A model generated the notes under the pieces. The model did no database searches, was not told the origin of the DNA, and saw only the letters and a list, made by a program, of their open reading frames with translations. The position numbers were made by a program, and so were the translations under genes. Below, piece after piece: positions 25,590 to 34,627 of a DNA stretch of 64,000 bases (the first letter of the stretch is position 1; the number at the start of each line of letters is the position of its first letter). This DNA is from CAWGGS01 sp963822095 (lineage in GTDB: Bacteria; Desulfobacterota; Desulfobulbia; Desulfobulbales; Desulfocapsaceae), in the NCBI GenBank assembly GCA_963822095.1, contig CAWGGS010000028.1, forward strand, positions 62,001 through 126,000. Reading direction: 5' to 3'.

Positions 25590-28187
25590 ATGCGGAACCT
25601 GAAAGCAGCTCTGTCCTGGCACAGGAAAAAAAGAACAATCGGCCTGCAATCAAGATTTTTATTGGGCCTTGCTGTGATTTTTTTTAGCTTTTGTCTTATT
25701 GCCACCACCCTTCTCTACCTCTACGAAAAAAAGACTCTGGAGGAGAACGCGTACCACAAGACAGAGTCGATCATGGCAGTGGTGGAATCCACGAGAAACT
25801 ATATCAAAGACGTATTACGACCTCGCATGTATACGTTGTATGGACACGATACGTTTATCCTGGAAGCAATGTCCACCTCCTACGTCAGCCGGGTCGTAAT
25901 GAATATGTTTCAGGAAAAGATGCCTGACTTCGAGTATCGCCGGGTGGCGACCAACGCCTTCAACCCCCAATACGAGGCAAACGCCAACGAAGTGAAAATG
26001 ATTGACTACTTCAAGAATCATCCGTCTCAATCCGACTGGACCGGGATTACCCCAAAAGGGAAAAAGCATGTTTACACCCACTTTCGACCGGTTATTTTTT
26101 ATGATTCCTGCCTGCACTGCCACGGCAATCCCGCCGATGCCCCGAGCCCTATAGTCTCGCAGTACGGCAATACAAGGGGGTTTAACCAACCCATCAACAA
26201 AATAAGTGGGATTGTCAGCGTCAGCGTTCCGGTTGACGTGGGTACAGTGGCAATTCTGGGCGTCGCCTGGAAAGTATTCAGCGTTACCCTGTGCGCTTTC
26301 CTCGCACTGTACGGGATAATCTGGCTCTTCTTCAACAATCTGATCATCCGTGATTTACACAATATTCTGGAAGTATTCCGCGATACCCTACGTGATGAAG
26401 ATGGCCTGCAACTGTATGAAAAGGCCAAAACCATGGATGAATTCGGAGAATTAAGTGTGGCGGTTCAAAAGGTGGCAAAGCACCTGCATGTAAACCAGCA
26501 GACCCTGGAAGATTATGCTCAAAATCTCGAGAAAAAGGTTACAGAGAGAACCCTGGCACTCGAAGATTCGAAACGGGTACTCCACGAGCAATTTCAAGCG
26601 AGGGGACAACAGCTCGGCGTCATGAACACCATCACGGAACTGATCACCCAATCGGCTGATCTTGATGAAATTCTTCCCCGCATCATGAAACTGGCCCTGA
26701 AAGTCATACCTGCAGCGGGCGTAGGAATTTACCTGCTTGAAAGGAAAAAATCGCTACTGGTACTGCAATGTCAATCAAACGCAAGTGGCCTCGAACAGGA
26801 AATACGCTTTGATGCCAATCGTCTGGCCATGCTCGATCAGGAGCAGATGGACTTCGACGGTTTTATCCGCGAGGCCGTCTGCGAGTATTCCACAGCCATT
26901 GCCAAAGAACCCCTGTTGGCACAAAATGTGAATGTGCCCCTCTGCTGTCGTCAGCGTGTCCTGGGTGTCATATCTTTTGTCGGCAACCGGCAGAGCGAGC
27001 TGGATGTCCAGATGCAGGAACTCCTCTTTTCCATCGCCCACCACATTGGCATCACCATTGAAAGCCTGCAGAACATGACCGCGCTCATCCATAGCAAAGA
27101 ACTCCTGCAGACCGTCTTCGACGGTATCACCGACCTTGTTATTCTGCTCGATCACAAAAGGCGGATAAAGATGGTCAACAGAGCTTTCCTTAAACGCCAT
27201 GAGGTGTCGATGGCCGCAATACTCGATCAACCACTCAGCTCCCTGGCAACGAAAGTTCCGTGCCCCTTCTCGTCCTGCAATCTGGACGTATCCTTTACCC
27301 ACCAGGAATCGATACGAGAGCAGGTTCAGATCGAAGGGGCTTCCTATGAGGTGAGTTTTTATCCCATTTTTTCTGATAACGACGAATCCTCAGGCGCAGT
27401 CCGAAACATTGTCTGCTATGCAAAAGACATTACCAAACAGAAGGAGATTGAGCAGCGCATCCAACAAACCGAAAAACTCGTAGCCCTGGGACAATTGGCA
27501 GCGGGAGTGGCCCATGAGATCAACAACCCGCTGGGGGTCATTCTTTGCTATACCGATATCTTGAAAAATGAAAAAAATAACGATCCGGATCAACAGTATA
27601 ACGACATCAGAATCATAGAAAAACATGCCCGTTCATGCCAGCATATCGTCTCTGATCTGCTCAATTTTTCACACAGCAGGGATACCGTTCGCCAGGAAAC
27701 CCAACTGAACCCGATTATTGAAGAAGTTACCAATATGGTTACTTCGCAATTCAATACGAAGAAGATTACCCTGGAAATGGCATTATCAGATGATATACCG
27801 CAACTCCAACTTGATACGGGAAGGATGAAACAAGTATTCTTGAATCTCCTGATGAATGCACTGTATGCAAGCCGTGAACAGGGCACCGTACAGATCTCCT
27901 CCTCGCTGGACACATCAGGGCAACAGGTGGCTGTGGAAATTGCCGATAACGGCCAGGGAATAGAGCCGCAAGTACTCGACAAGATCTTCGACCCCTTCTT
28001 TACCACCAAACCTCAAGGGACCGGGACCGGACTGGGACTCGCAGTAAGCTATGGTATCGTCCAGGAGCACGGTGGAGATATCCGGGTTGAAAGCGAACTT
28101 GGAAGCTGGACCCGATTCACCATTATTTTACCTGTCAGCGAATCTCCGGTTAATAAAGAAAAAGGGCATGATCCAACGTTTATATGA
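25590..28187 (+). CDS. DUF3365 (heme-binding) sensor histidine kinase with GAF and PAS domains
   Basis: 865 residues from the ATG at 25590 (GAGGTGG upstream). There are two membrane segments (about 22-45 and 215-245). Between them lies a periplasmic DUF3365/Tll0287-type sensor with a c-type heme motif CLHCH (C174, C177, H178) and VPVDVG close to the second segment. Inside follow a coiled coil, a GAF domain (about 355-490), a PAS domain with CPFSSC (about 510-620), a HisKA domain (LGQLAAGVAHEINNPLG) and HATPase_c (DNGQGIEPQVLDKIFDPFF, GTGLGLAVSYG). The covalent heme suggests sensing of redox state or a gas. It is a good candidate partner for the NtrC-like regulator at 21713. A GTG start at 25524 is possible. 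Confidence 0.9.
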   Translation: MRNLKAALSWHRKKRTIGLQSRFLLGLAVIFFSFCLIATTLLYLYEKKTLEENAYHKTESIMAVVESTRNYIKDVLRPRMYTLYGHDTFILEAMSTSYVSRVVMNMFQEKMPDFEYRRVATNAFNPQYEANANEVKMIDYFKNHPSQSDWTGITPKGKKHVYTHFRPVIFYDSCLHCHGNPADAPSPIVSQYGNTRGFNQPINKISGIVSVSVPVDVGTVAILGVAWKVFSVTLCAFLALYGIIWLFFNNLIIRDLHNILEVFRDTLRDEDGLQLYEKAKTMDEFGELSVAVQKVAKHLHVNQQTLEDYAQNLEKKVTERTLALEDSKRVLHEQFQARGQQLGVMNTITELITQSADLDEILPRIMKLALKVIPAAGVGIYLLERKKSLLVLQCQSNASGLEQEIRFDANRLAMLDQEQMDFDGFIREAVCEYSTAIAKEPLLAQNVNVPLCCRQRVLGVISFVGNRQSELDVQMQELLFSIAHHIGITIESLQNMTALIHSKELLQTVFDGITDLVILLDHKRRIKMVNRAFLKRHEVSMAAILDQPLSSLATKVPCPFSSCNLDVSFTHQESIREQVQIEGASYEVSFYPIFSDNDESSGAVRNIVCYAKDITKQKEIEQRIQQTEKLVALGQLAAGVAHEINNPLGVILCYTDILKNEKNNDPDQQYNDIRIIEKHARSCQHIVSDLLNFSHSRDTVRQETQLNPIIEEVTNMVTSQFNTKKITLEMALSDDIPQLQLDTGRMKQVFLNLLMNALYASREQGTVQISSSLDTSGQQVAVEIADNGQGIEPQVLDKIFDPFFTTKPQGTGTGLGLAVSYGIVQEHGGDIRVESELGSWTRFTIILPVSESPVNKEKGHDPTFI

Positions 28188-28625
28188 TCTCATATCTGTA
28201 AATATCCCCGGGGTTCGAAAAGAGTGACCAAACAAATCTTTCCTCTTTAAACTCAACTATTTACCATACGATCAATTCCCTGGGCTTTGAAATACGGTAC
28301 TGCCTTGCGCGGTGGCTCAACCTAGCATGACGTTTCTGTTCGTCGCCCCATATCTTCACCCTCCGGCTTCTTCCAAACATCGCCTCGCGACAATGCTCTT
28401 GCCATCGGTTAGTCTCTTATGTTAAGCGTTAGACCTAACACAGGAACACATGCAAAGGACCTTACCCCCATGAATTCATCCTTGCCGGGCACACACAAGT
28501 GGCTTTACAGCGAATTCGTGGAAAGAAGGTCATGCAGAACAAGATTAACTGGAAAAGATCTGTGGTTCTCTTAATTGCGAAGGGTACTCGGCAACCTCGT
28601 TCAAATTAAAAAGGAGAAAGCAGCA
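28188..28625. other. Intergenic region without a supported gene
   Basis: No open frame with a convincing start is seen. The stretch 28300-28510 (a CCTCCGGCTTCTTCC motif, CCTCGCGACAATG, GCGTTAGAC and a CCGGGCACACAC end) has the look of a non-coding remnant that recurs next to retroelements or cassettes, but this is only an impression. The last 60 bp hold the ribosome-binding site of the next gene. Confidence 0.4.
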
Positions 28626-31157
28626 ATGAAAAATCAAGACAGATATAGTCCATGTTTCACTCCTACGTCCACCGAACCTGTTAGAACGAGGCAGATGCTG
28701 AAGTACGCTTTCAGGATTCTTTTGGCTTTCGGCAGTTTGCCAGGAACCATGTGTCTTCTGGTGGGAAATTCCCAAGCCCAGCAAATGCCCATTCGAGCGA
28801 ACACGTCATTTGCCCGCCAAGTCGTCTCGGTAAAACAGGAAATCACCCCTCCGCCATCAGCTGCGGTCTATGCCCGACCCGGTTCGGTAACCCTCAAGCC
28901 TGGCAGCACCAGCACTCTTATGAAGTCGCTCACCATCAAGAAGCGTTATCCGTTAGACTTGCTCCGAAAGCAGCCAGTCATAATGCTTGGTAAGAGTCGG
29001 ATCGACATAAAGCCTCTGTTCAGGAACCCAGCTTCGCTTAACAATATCGCCGGCCGCTTACGAAGCCATCCGGCCTTAACCTCTGTTATCTCAGAGAAAA
29101 CCGAAGTGATTATGGTGGAGCAAGGCCTGATCGTCCGCCAGTTCCTGAATTATCACGTCAAGACCGGTGTCTGCTCGAACCCGACGCGACGGCAGCAGCT
29201 TAAGCGCAGCGGAGCCGATTGTTTTACCCGCCTGACCGCCGCAGGCAGGACTGCAGCCTACGCCAACCCGAACGATCCCCACTACGTCGCAAATCCGGCA
29301 AAGCGAGCCAAGGTCATAGCCGCCACGGCCAAAGAAACTGCGAAAGAGCGGACAGAATTTACCAAAGGTATCGCTAAATTTCGAGCCATGATGAATGATC
29401 CTGCGCAGCGCGCCAAGGTGATATCCGAGGTCGGTCCGAAAGAGGCCGACAGGCTGGCCGCACTTGGTGACGATCAGCTTGAAGCGGAGCTGATCAATTC
29501 CGCCGATACCCAGATCGAAGATGTCATGTTTATACCCGATCATGGTAAGCTGGATGATATGCAGGCCTCAAAAACGCGCTTCCATATTCCCAAAGCCAAC
29601 ATCCCTGAAAAGGTCGATATTGAGCATTCACTTCAGCCGCATATCTTTCTCACCGGATTCACACTCGGTCGCGAATACGAATGGCGCAGGCGCGTTTCAG
29701 TTACGGTTAAAGCGTGCCTGGTTGGTTGCAAGAAGACCTATTTTGCCGAAGTCTATGCTGGATTCGGCTACGGATTCGGGCTGCGTTTCCCAATCAAGAT
29801 GGGTGGTCTTTACGCCTACCATCGCGTGGGCCTCCAGGAATCCGCAAGCGTCGCGCCTGTGTTCGAACCGATCAACGGCAGCGCAAGCGACTATGCCGAG
29901 ACTGGATTGCCGAGCGACAAGATCTTCAAAGGCCGGGAACTGGTCGCCGAACTAACGGCCTATGCCGGCATGAACTTCAAAGTTCCATTTCATAGTGACG
30001 GGGTATCCACAAATGCGGGCAAGGATCTGACCGAGGGACTGCCCGCACCTTTCACCAATGGCCAGTTCAAGCCACCTGCACCAGGTGAATCCAATGCTCT
30101 TGACAAGGAAGTCTTCTTCAACGATACGGATCTGCTCGTCGGCCTCGCCAATTACGGTGTAGTCGGCGCCAAGATATTGCCCGCAATAAAAGTCGGCCTG
30201 ACCTCGGACCGACTGCGCCTCAAGCTGAAAGACAACCTTTCAGGAAGGGAAACCGAAATGCTGAATTCGGGCCGGACCTATCCACTCGCCGTCGATCACA
30301 AAGATCACTCGAGCAGCTTCACTATAGGCTATCCTGATTACCGGTTGGCATTCCAGGTAACACCGGGCCTTGACGCACGGTTATTCGTCGATGTCTCGAT
30401 CTGGTCGCACAATTGGGATTGGCCGGTGTGGTTTCCGCAAGTAGCCATCACGCTACCACCCGGCGGTATGGATTTCACCTGCCACGAGAGGACGATCTGC
30501 TCGCGCGATTACCGCTATTCGCCCACAGTGACACAAGAGAAACAAGGCGCGGTTCAGCCACCGAACGACCAAATGGAGAGGGAAGTGTTCAACTGGCGAA
30601 ATGCCTATCGGAAGAAATATCTGCCCCAATGCCCCTATCTCCCACTGCGCTTCTGTGAAACTGCAATCGAGGCTGTTGCACAGACCACGGGCAACCAGAT
30701 ACTCAACGAAATGCGTGCTCAACCGAAATATCCGTCCAAAGAAACAGCCTCGATTATGATAAAAAAAGCCATCAACGCCGACAAAAAGGGTAAGGACATC
30801 ATCCTTGAAACCAAAATCGCCTCGGTCGATTACTATGGTAAGAACCTCTTCAAGACCTACGAGCCAATCTGGAGCCATGATTGCGCCGACCGGCTTTGCC
30901 GTGTCCGGATCCACGCGCTGGGCCAACCTTACGTCAAAGCGCTGAAGGACCGGCAGAAAGACTCGCCGTTACTTGACAGGAATGCGGTCGTTTTCCAGGA
31001 GAACACCCAGGGTAATTGGGCCGGCAGAGCAAAACAGGAAGTTGAAGCCTCACAGAATCGTGTTGGGACGAGAGCCACGGTTAGGCCAAGCCGACTGACA
31101 CATAAAATACAAAAAGAGATAAAGCCTCCCCGTTTTAAAAAGGCAATCTTGCATTAA
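28626..31157 (+). CDS. Large exported protein of unknown function
   Basis: 843 residues from the ATG at 28626 (AAGGAG nine bases upstream). An extended signal peptide (about residues 28-54, ending near SQAQQ) predicts export. The mature part is rich in Lys, Pro and Arg and has paired cysteines (ACLVGC; FTCHERTIC; QCPYLPLRFC), consistent with disulfides in the periplasm or outside. Short repeats of AKRAK/AQRAK type occur near residues 220-260. I recognise no domain. Base composition is somewhat richer in GC and more regular than the flanking non-coding DNA, so it is a real gene. The next supported gene, also exported, is almost 1 kb downstream. Confidence 0.72.
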   Translation: MKNQDRYSPCFTPTSTEPVRTRQMLKYAFRILLAFGSLPGTMCLLVGNSQAQQMPIRANTSFARQVVSVKQEITPPPSAAVYARPGSVTLKPGSTSTLMKSLTIKKRYPLDLLRKQPVIMLGKSRIDIKPLFRNPASLNNIAGRLRSHPALTSVISEKTEVIMVEQGLIVRQFLNYHVKTGVCSNPTRRQQLKRSGADCFTRLTAAGRTAAYANPNDPHYVANPAKRAKVIAATAKETAKERTEFTKGIAKFRAMMNDPAQRAKVISEVGPKEADRLAALGDDQLEAELINSADTQIEDVMFIPDHGKLDDMQASKTRFHIPKANIPEKVDIEHSLQPHIFLTGFTLGREYEWRRRVSVTVKACLVGCKKTYFAEVYAGFGYGFGLRFPIKMGGLYAYHRVGLQESASVAPVFEPINGSASDYAETGLPSDKIFKGRELVAELTAYAGMNFKVPFHSDGVSTNAGKDLTEGLPAPFTNGQFKPPAPGESNALDKEVFFNDTDLLVGLANYGVVGAKILPAIKVGLTSDRLRLKLKDNLSGRETEMLNSGRTYPLAVDHKDHSSSFTIGYPDYRLAFQVTPGLDARLFVDVSIWSHNWDWPVWFPQVAITLPPGGMDFTCHERTICSRDYRYSPTVTQEKQGAVQPPNDQMEREVFNWRNAYRKKYLPQCPYLPLRFCETAIEAVAQTTGNQILNEMRAQPKYPSKETASIMIKKAINADKKGKDIILETKIASVDYYGKNLFKTYEPIWSHDCADRLCRVRIHALGQPYVKALKDRQKDSPLLDRNAVVFQENTQGNWAGRAKQEVEASQNRVGTRATVRPSRLTHKIQKEIKPPRFKKAILH

Positions 31158-32121
31158 ACCGGATCGAAAAGGAAGACGATTACGAATGTATTACTGTCCT
31201 GAATATTAAAGGACATGCCTTAGAACGAGAGAGAGTCCTTCGTCGTGCAGGCTCCTTTGTTTGAGAATTTAGCATGATATTCCTAAAGGATATCAGTTTG
31301 TCCGGTACGGGCATATCGGAGGGGCCTGCACAAAACAGAGACGCAGAAATAGAAAACCGTATTGTCTTGCATAAAACCTCATTGTATATTGACACATCAT
31401 CAATGGAGCCCACAAAATATTCCTGGGTCCATGATTGAAGGAACCTACCAACATACAAGATTGTTAGTCGTTGCTGACCAACCTGACACATGTAAATTGG
31501 TCCTTATTCAAAGATGTTAAGGAAGGTGCACGCATTTTAATACCCCCTCACCTCGTATGCCCCCAAAACCTGATCTCTCCTTTCCAGACGTGAAATTGAC
31601 AAGAATTCAGGAATGATTATTTTTTTCAATAACTTTTTCGATGTTCGAAGCGATGCGTCGTTTCGGGCCCCTTTATAAAAACGACTTTGGCAGTAACCTC
31701 CCAAGGTCCTTTGCAATTTTTCTTTTTGAAAAGCAGGGCCTGCCATGAAGAAGTTATATTTCATACGTTCCTCCACCCTTGGTTCTTTTCTGACTGTTCT
31801 GCAGGCATATGTGCCCCTGGCCAGGATTTGCAGTTTTATTGGCAAGAGGCAGACAGTGTCTTCCGAAAACTCGGCGTTTTTTACAACACCCCTTGTTAAC
31901 CTTTCCCCAAATGCCCAGATGACGGAAAACCGGCAGGTATCTTTGAATCGTCGAAGCAAATCTTCCATGTGGATGGAGCCAGGTAACAAGGCTTGCCAAA
32001 TTGCCGTTTCCAAAGCGGCAAACGCCGGAATATTTAACACGGGACTGTTCGGCATGGACCTGAAGAAAAAAGAAAAAGCCCATACCAGACAAACACCATT
32101 TTTAGCAGGGGAGGGTTTACC
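31158..32121. other. Long region without a convincing gene
   Basis: Several short open frames exist. One on the plus strand from 31745 begins with MKKLYF behind a GCAGGG-like site and runs on past the start of the next gene in another frame; I do not accept it as a gene. The region is AT-rich with short poly-T tracts. It could hold remnants of a lost gene, but no homology is recognised. Confidence 0.4.
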
Positions 32122-33135
32122 ATGGACATACATCATCGAGCGGTTTTGTTTTTTTCATCGGTTCTGCTGATTGCAGCCTCAGTATTTTTTTCTGCGTCAT
32201 CAAGTCAGGCGGGCTCAAAATGGCTGGAGCAATGTCATGGCCTGCCTGGGTTTTCGAAATGGAATGTGGAACCGATTGCCAAGGGTAGCGCCGATATGGT
32301 CTACCATTTTGCAACCCATTGCGCCGAAGAAAGCAAACTCTTCGGATACAATGAGCAAACCTTTTTTATCAAAGGAACCTGGAATCGAGACAATAAAGCG
32401 GCCTCGGAATTGATCACCAACATAAACAGGTATATCACCCCAAACGGCCACAAAGAGACGAAAACCGTAACAATCAAAATCGATTATGCCTGCCAGGCAA
32501 ACGATCCTTGGGCAAATCATTACGGTAATCAATGCCACCCAGTCAAGTGCACTTCAACAGCCTCTGGATTATGCGGTATTGAAGCAAAATACTCTAAATA
32601 TCCGATCACCTACAACCTGGTCCCCAAGACAAAAGATAAGGAACTGACCCAAGCCCTTCTGGGACCACTGGAGATATCGGCACCAACAAACGGCGAGTTT
32701 ATCGCCCCCGATTTCTCAGGTTACAAAAAGGTGGTCGTCAAACTTCATGGTCCTGCGAAGTTTGTACCAAAGACTATTGCGTTATCCATGGAATTAAAGT
32801 ACGGAAACAATGATTGGGAGAGCCCTTTCCCTTCCCCCGGAGAGACCTACCATATTCCCTCCTCCGCCAATCGTGTTGCCACTCCGCACGCAGGCGGAAT
32901 TGCCGCTATCTATGAAGTGCCGATGACGTATGACACCTTCAAGCTTAGTCCCTCGAAAACGTTAAACGGCAAATGGCGAATCCAGGCGTGTGCCCAGGGA
33001 ATTGTATCCCAGGATAAAATCTGCAGTCCCTGGACTGAATTTAAAGTGGTAAACATGCTCTACTACAGAGTCCATGCAGCAAAACTCCATCGCATGCCTG
33101 CAAAAATATTCAAACTCAAACATGTTTCTAAATAG
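32122..33135 (+). CDS. Exported protein of unknown function
   Basis: 337 residues with a clear signal peptide (AVLFFSSVLLIAASVFFSAS, cleavage near SQAGS). The mature protein contains eight cysteines, some in close pairs (QCHPVKC, GLC), suggesting disulfide-bonded extracytoplasmic domains, and a C-terminal beta-rich part (LHGPAKF, WRIQACAQG, SPWTEFKV) reminiscent of an immunoglobulin/fibronectin-like fold. GGGGAGGG precedes the ATG. Like the large exported gene upstream, it may be a surface or periplasmic factor. No family is recognised. Confidence 0.72.
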   Translation: MDIHHRAVLFFSSVLLIAASVFFSASSSQAGSKWLEQCHGLPGFSKWNVEPIAKGSADMVYHFATHCAEESKLFGYNEQTFFIKGTWNRDNKAASELITNINRYITPNGHKETKTVTIKIDYACQANDPWANHYGNQCHPVKCTSTASGLCGIEAKYSKYPITYNLVPKTKDKELTQALLGPLEISAPTNGEFIAPDFSGYKKVVVKLHGPAKFVPKTIALSMELKYGNNDWESPFPSPGETYHIPSSANRVATPHAGGIAAIYEVPMTYDTFKLSPSKTLNGKWRIQACAQGIVSQDKICSPWTEFKVVNMLYYRVHAAKLHRMPAKIFKLKHVSK

Positions 33136-33242
33136 GGAGCTTCTTGCAAAATGAGCATTTTCAAGGACGTTTGAGTCTCTTCGTGCCAGGACGGCAAAAG
33201 ACTCTTTCTTACTTCCTCTGTAATCTCCACAATTGATAGACT

Positions 33243-33379
33243 CGTAAAAGGCCCGATCTCCGTCCTTGTAGATCGAGCTTCCAGGAGTCTTCGCTTCCCT
33301 GAAGTCGGAGTTTATACCCCGTATTGTTTGGGGTGCTTATTTTCAGATTCCATCTCGACAACTCCGATGACTTTTTACG
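33243..33379. repeat. Possible repeat element with CGTAAAA/TTTTACG outer arms
   Basis: Arms CGTAAAA (33243-33249) and TTTTACG (33373-33379) enclose several short hairpins, including ACCCC/GGGGT. It ends seven bases before the stop of the OmpA-like gene. The outer arms resemble those of the inverted repeat at 8201-8310. Confidence 0.4.
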
Positions 33380-33385
33380 AAAACA

Positions 33386-34594
33386 TCACAATTCACTACA
33401 CGTAATGACAGACAACTCTATTCTGCGATCCACCGCGTCACTGGCATCGTTGGCACCGTTTCCGACGATATTTTCCCGAAACCCTTTTCCAGCCACATGG
33501 CTTCTCTTGAAAATACCCGGATAGGTGATCGACATGACACCTTGAATAGTCTTGGCCCTGGAGAGCGAGAGTTGCTCGTCATTCTTTTGGTCTCCCGACC
33601 GACTGCTATGGCCGGAGATATCCAGGCAGAGTCTATGACTCCTCGTATATCCAGCGATATGCTTCAACCATCCGGCGTACTGCCTGGCCAATTCAGGATC
33701 AGGAATAAAGGCGGGTGAGTTGGCTCTGAACTGTAATCTAAGGTCCACTCGATGGTTTTCATCAATGGCTGTTGTCAGCAGATTGTTAAAGGCTCTATAA
33801 GCAGTTCTATATTGATGAAGTTTCTGCGAGGAGAGATATAAGCCGGCATACGAAGAAAGGGTTCTTCCGTTGGACTGTTTAACAGCCTTTTCAAAGGAGC
33901 TTGCAGCATTTTTAAAGCGGCCCTGATCATATGCAAGAATGCCTTCCTGAATATTTGCCTTATCAGGGAGAAATTGCAGATATTGCGGACTGGCAACCTG
34001 ACCTTTCGACCAGCTGAAAAGCAATGTGGCCAGGCGAACGCTTTTACCCCGCAGAAATATTGGGCTGTCCTTGTAAAAGGATAACGGCTCAGATGGAAAG
34101 CCGCTGATACCGATCCTGCTTTTCGCTTTGACTATCCCGGAGGACAGCTCCAGGATTGCAATCTCGAGCTGACAATCTGATCGGGAGTCATTGGACAAAT
34201 TTACACTCTGGGAGAGTGCACCGGCAAGCACATATCCTGCCTTACCAAGATTCTCCGGAGAGATTTCAACTACCTTGAAAACGGGGGCCAACTCACGGGT
34301 CAGGATTGATTCAATCTGTTGGTTTGCCTTAAACTGCTGCCCACTTTCAATAGAGAGAATTGGATCCATGACAATTAACTGGGCCGACGTGGGTGTTCCT
34401 TCCTCTTTCCGAAATGCTTCCCCGAGCTGAATTTTCAAATTTCGGCCCAAAACGGAGACGGCCTCCTCCATCCCCAGCCTTTGCCCGTTTAGATATTCCA
34501 ACGATCCAGGTGGAACACAGGCGGTTAGAGAAAACGCTGCCACAAAAAAAAGCAGGACACATTGAATTCTACCAAAGAATGATTTGCTTACCAT
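33386..34594 (-). CDS. OmpA-like lipoprotein
   Basis: 402 residues. A lipoprotein signal peptide ends in the lipobox SLTAC (cysteine about residue 26). A middle region contains a TPR-like stretch (ILAYDQGRFKNAASSFEKAV), and the C-terminal ~115 residues match an OmpA/MotB peptidoglycan-binding domain (LCLDISGHSS, LSLSRAKTIQGVM, GKGFRENIVGN, DRRIELSV). The N-terminal domain resembles CsgG-like or curli-assembly-type lipoproteins in its GxxLARELAPVFKVVE pattern, but weakly. It would anchor the outer membrane to peptidoglycan. It lies 33 bp downstream of the SLOG-membrane fusion gene on the same strand, so they are probably co-transcribed. Confidence 0.82.
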   Translation of the reverse strand: MVSKSFFGRIQCVLLFFVAAFSLTACVPPGSLEYLNGQRLGMEEAVSVLGRNLKIQLGEAFRKEEGTPTSAQLIVMDPILSIESGQQFKANQQIESILTRELAPVFKVVEISPENLGKAGYVLAGALSQSVNLSNDSRSDCQLEIAILELSSGIVKAKSRIGISGFPSEPLSFYKDSPIFLRGKSVRLATLLFSWSKGQVASPQYLQFLPDKANIQEGILAYDQGRFKNAASSFEKAVKQSNGRTLSSYAGLYLSSQKLHQYRTAYRAFNNLLTTAIDENHRVDLRLQFRANSPAFIPDPELARQYAGWLKHIAGYTRSHRLCLDISGHSSRSGDQKNDEQLSLSRAKTIQGVMSITYPGIFKRSHVAGKGFRENIVGNGANDASDAVDRRIELSVITCSEL

Positions 34595-34627
34595 AAAGGA
34601 TGCTCCAGTACCATGATGCTGAAGAGA

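Noticed and set aside
28400..28450. attC-like core (GCGTTAGAC next to CCTAAC)
   Set aside because: Only a short core motif fits; no proper paired inner boxes or integron cassette structure is visible.
31537..32170. Open frames on both strands before the 337-residue exported gene
   Set aside because: No ribosome-binding site with good spacing, no recognisable motif, and overlap with a well-supported gene.
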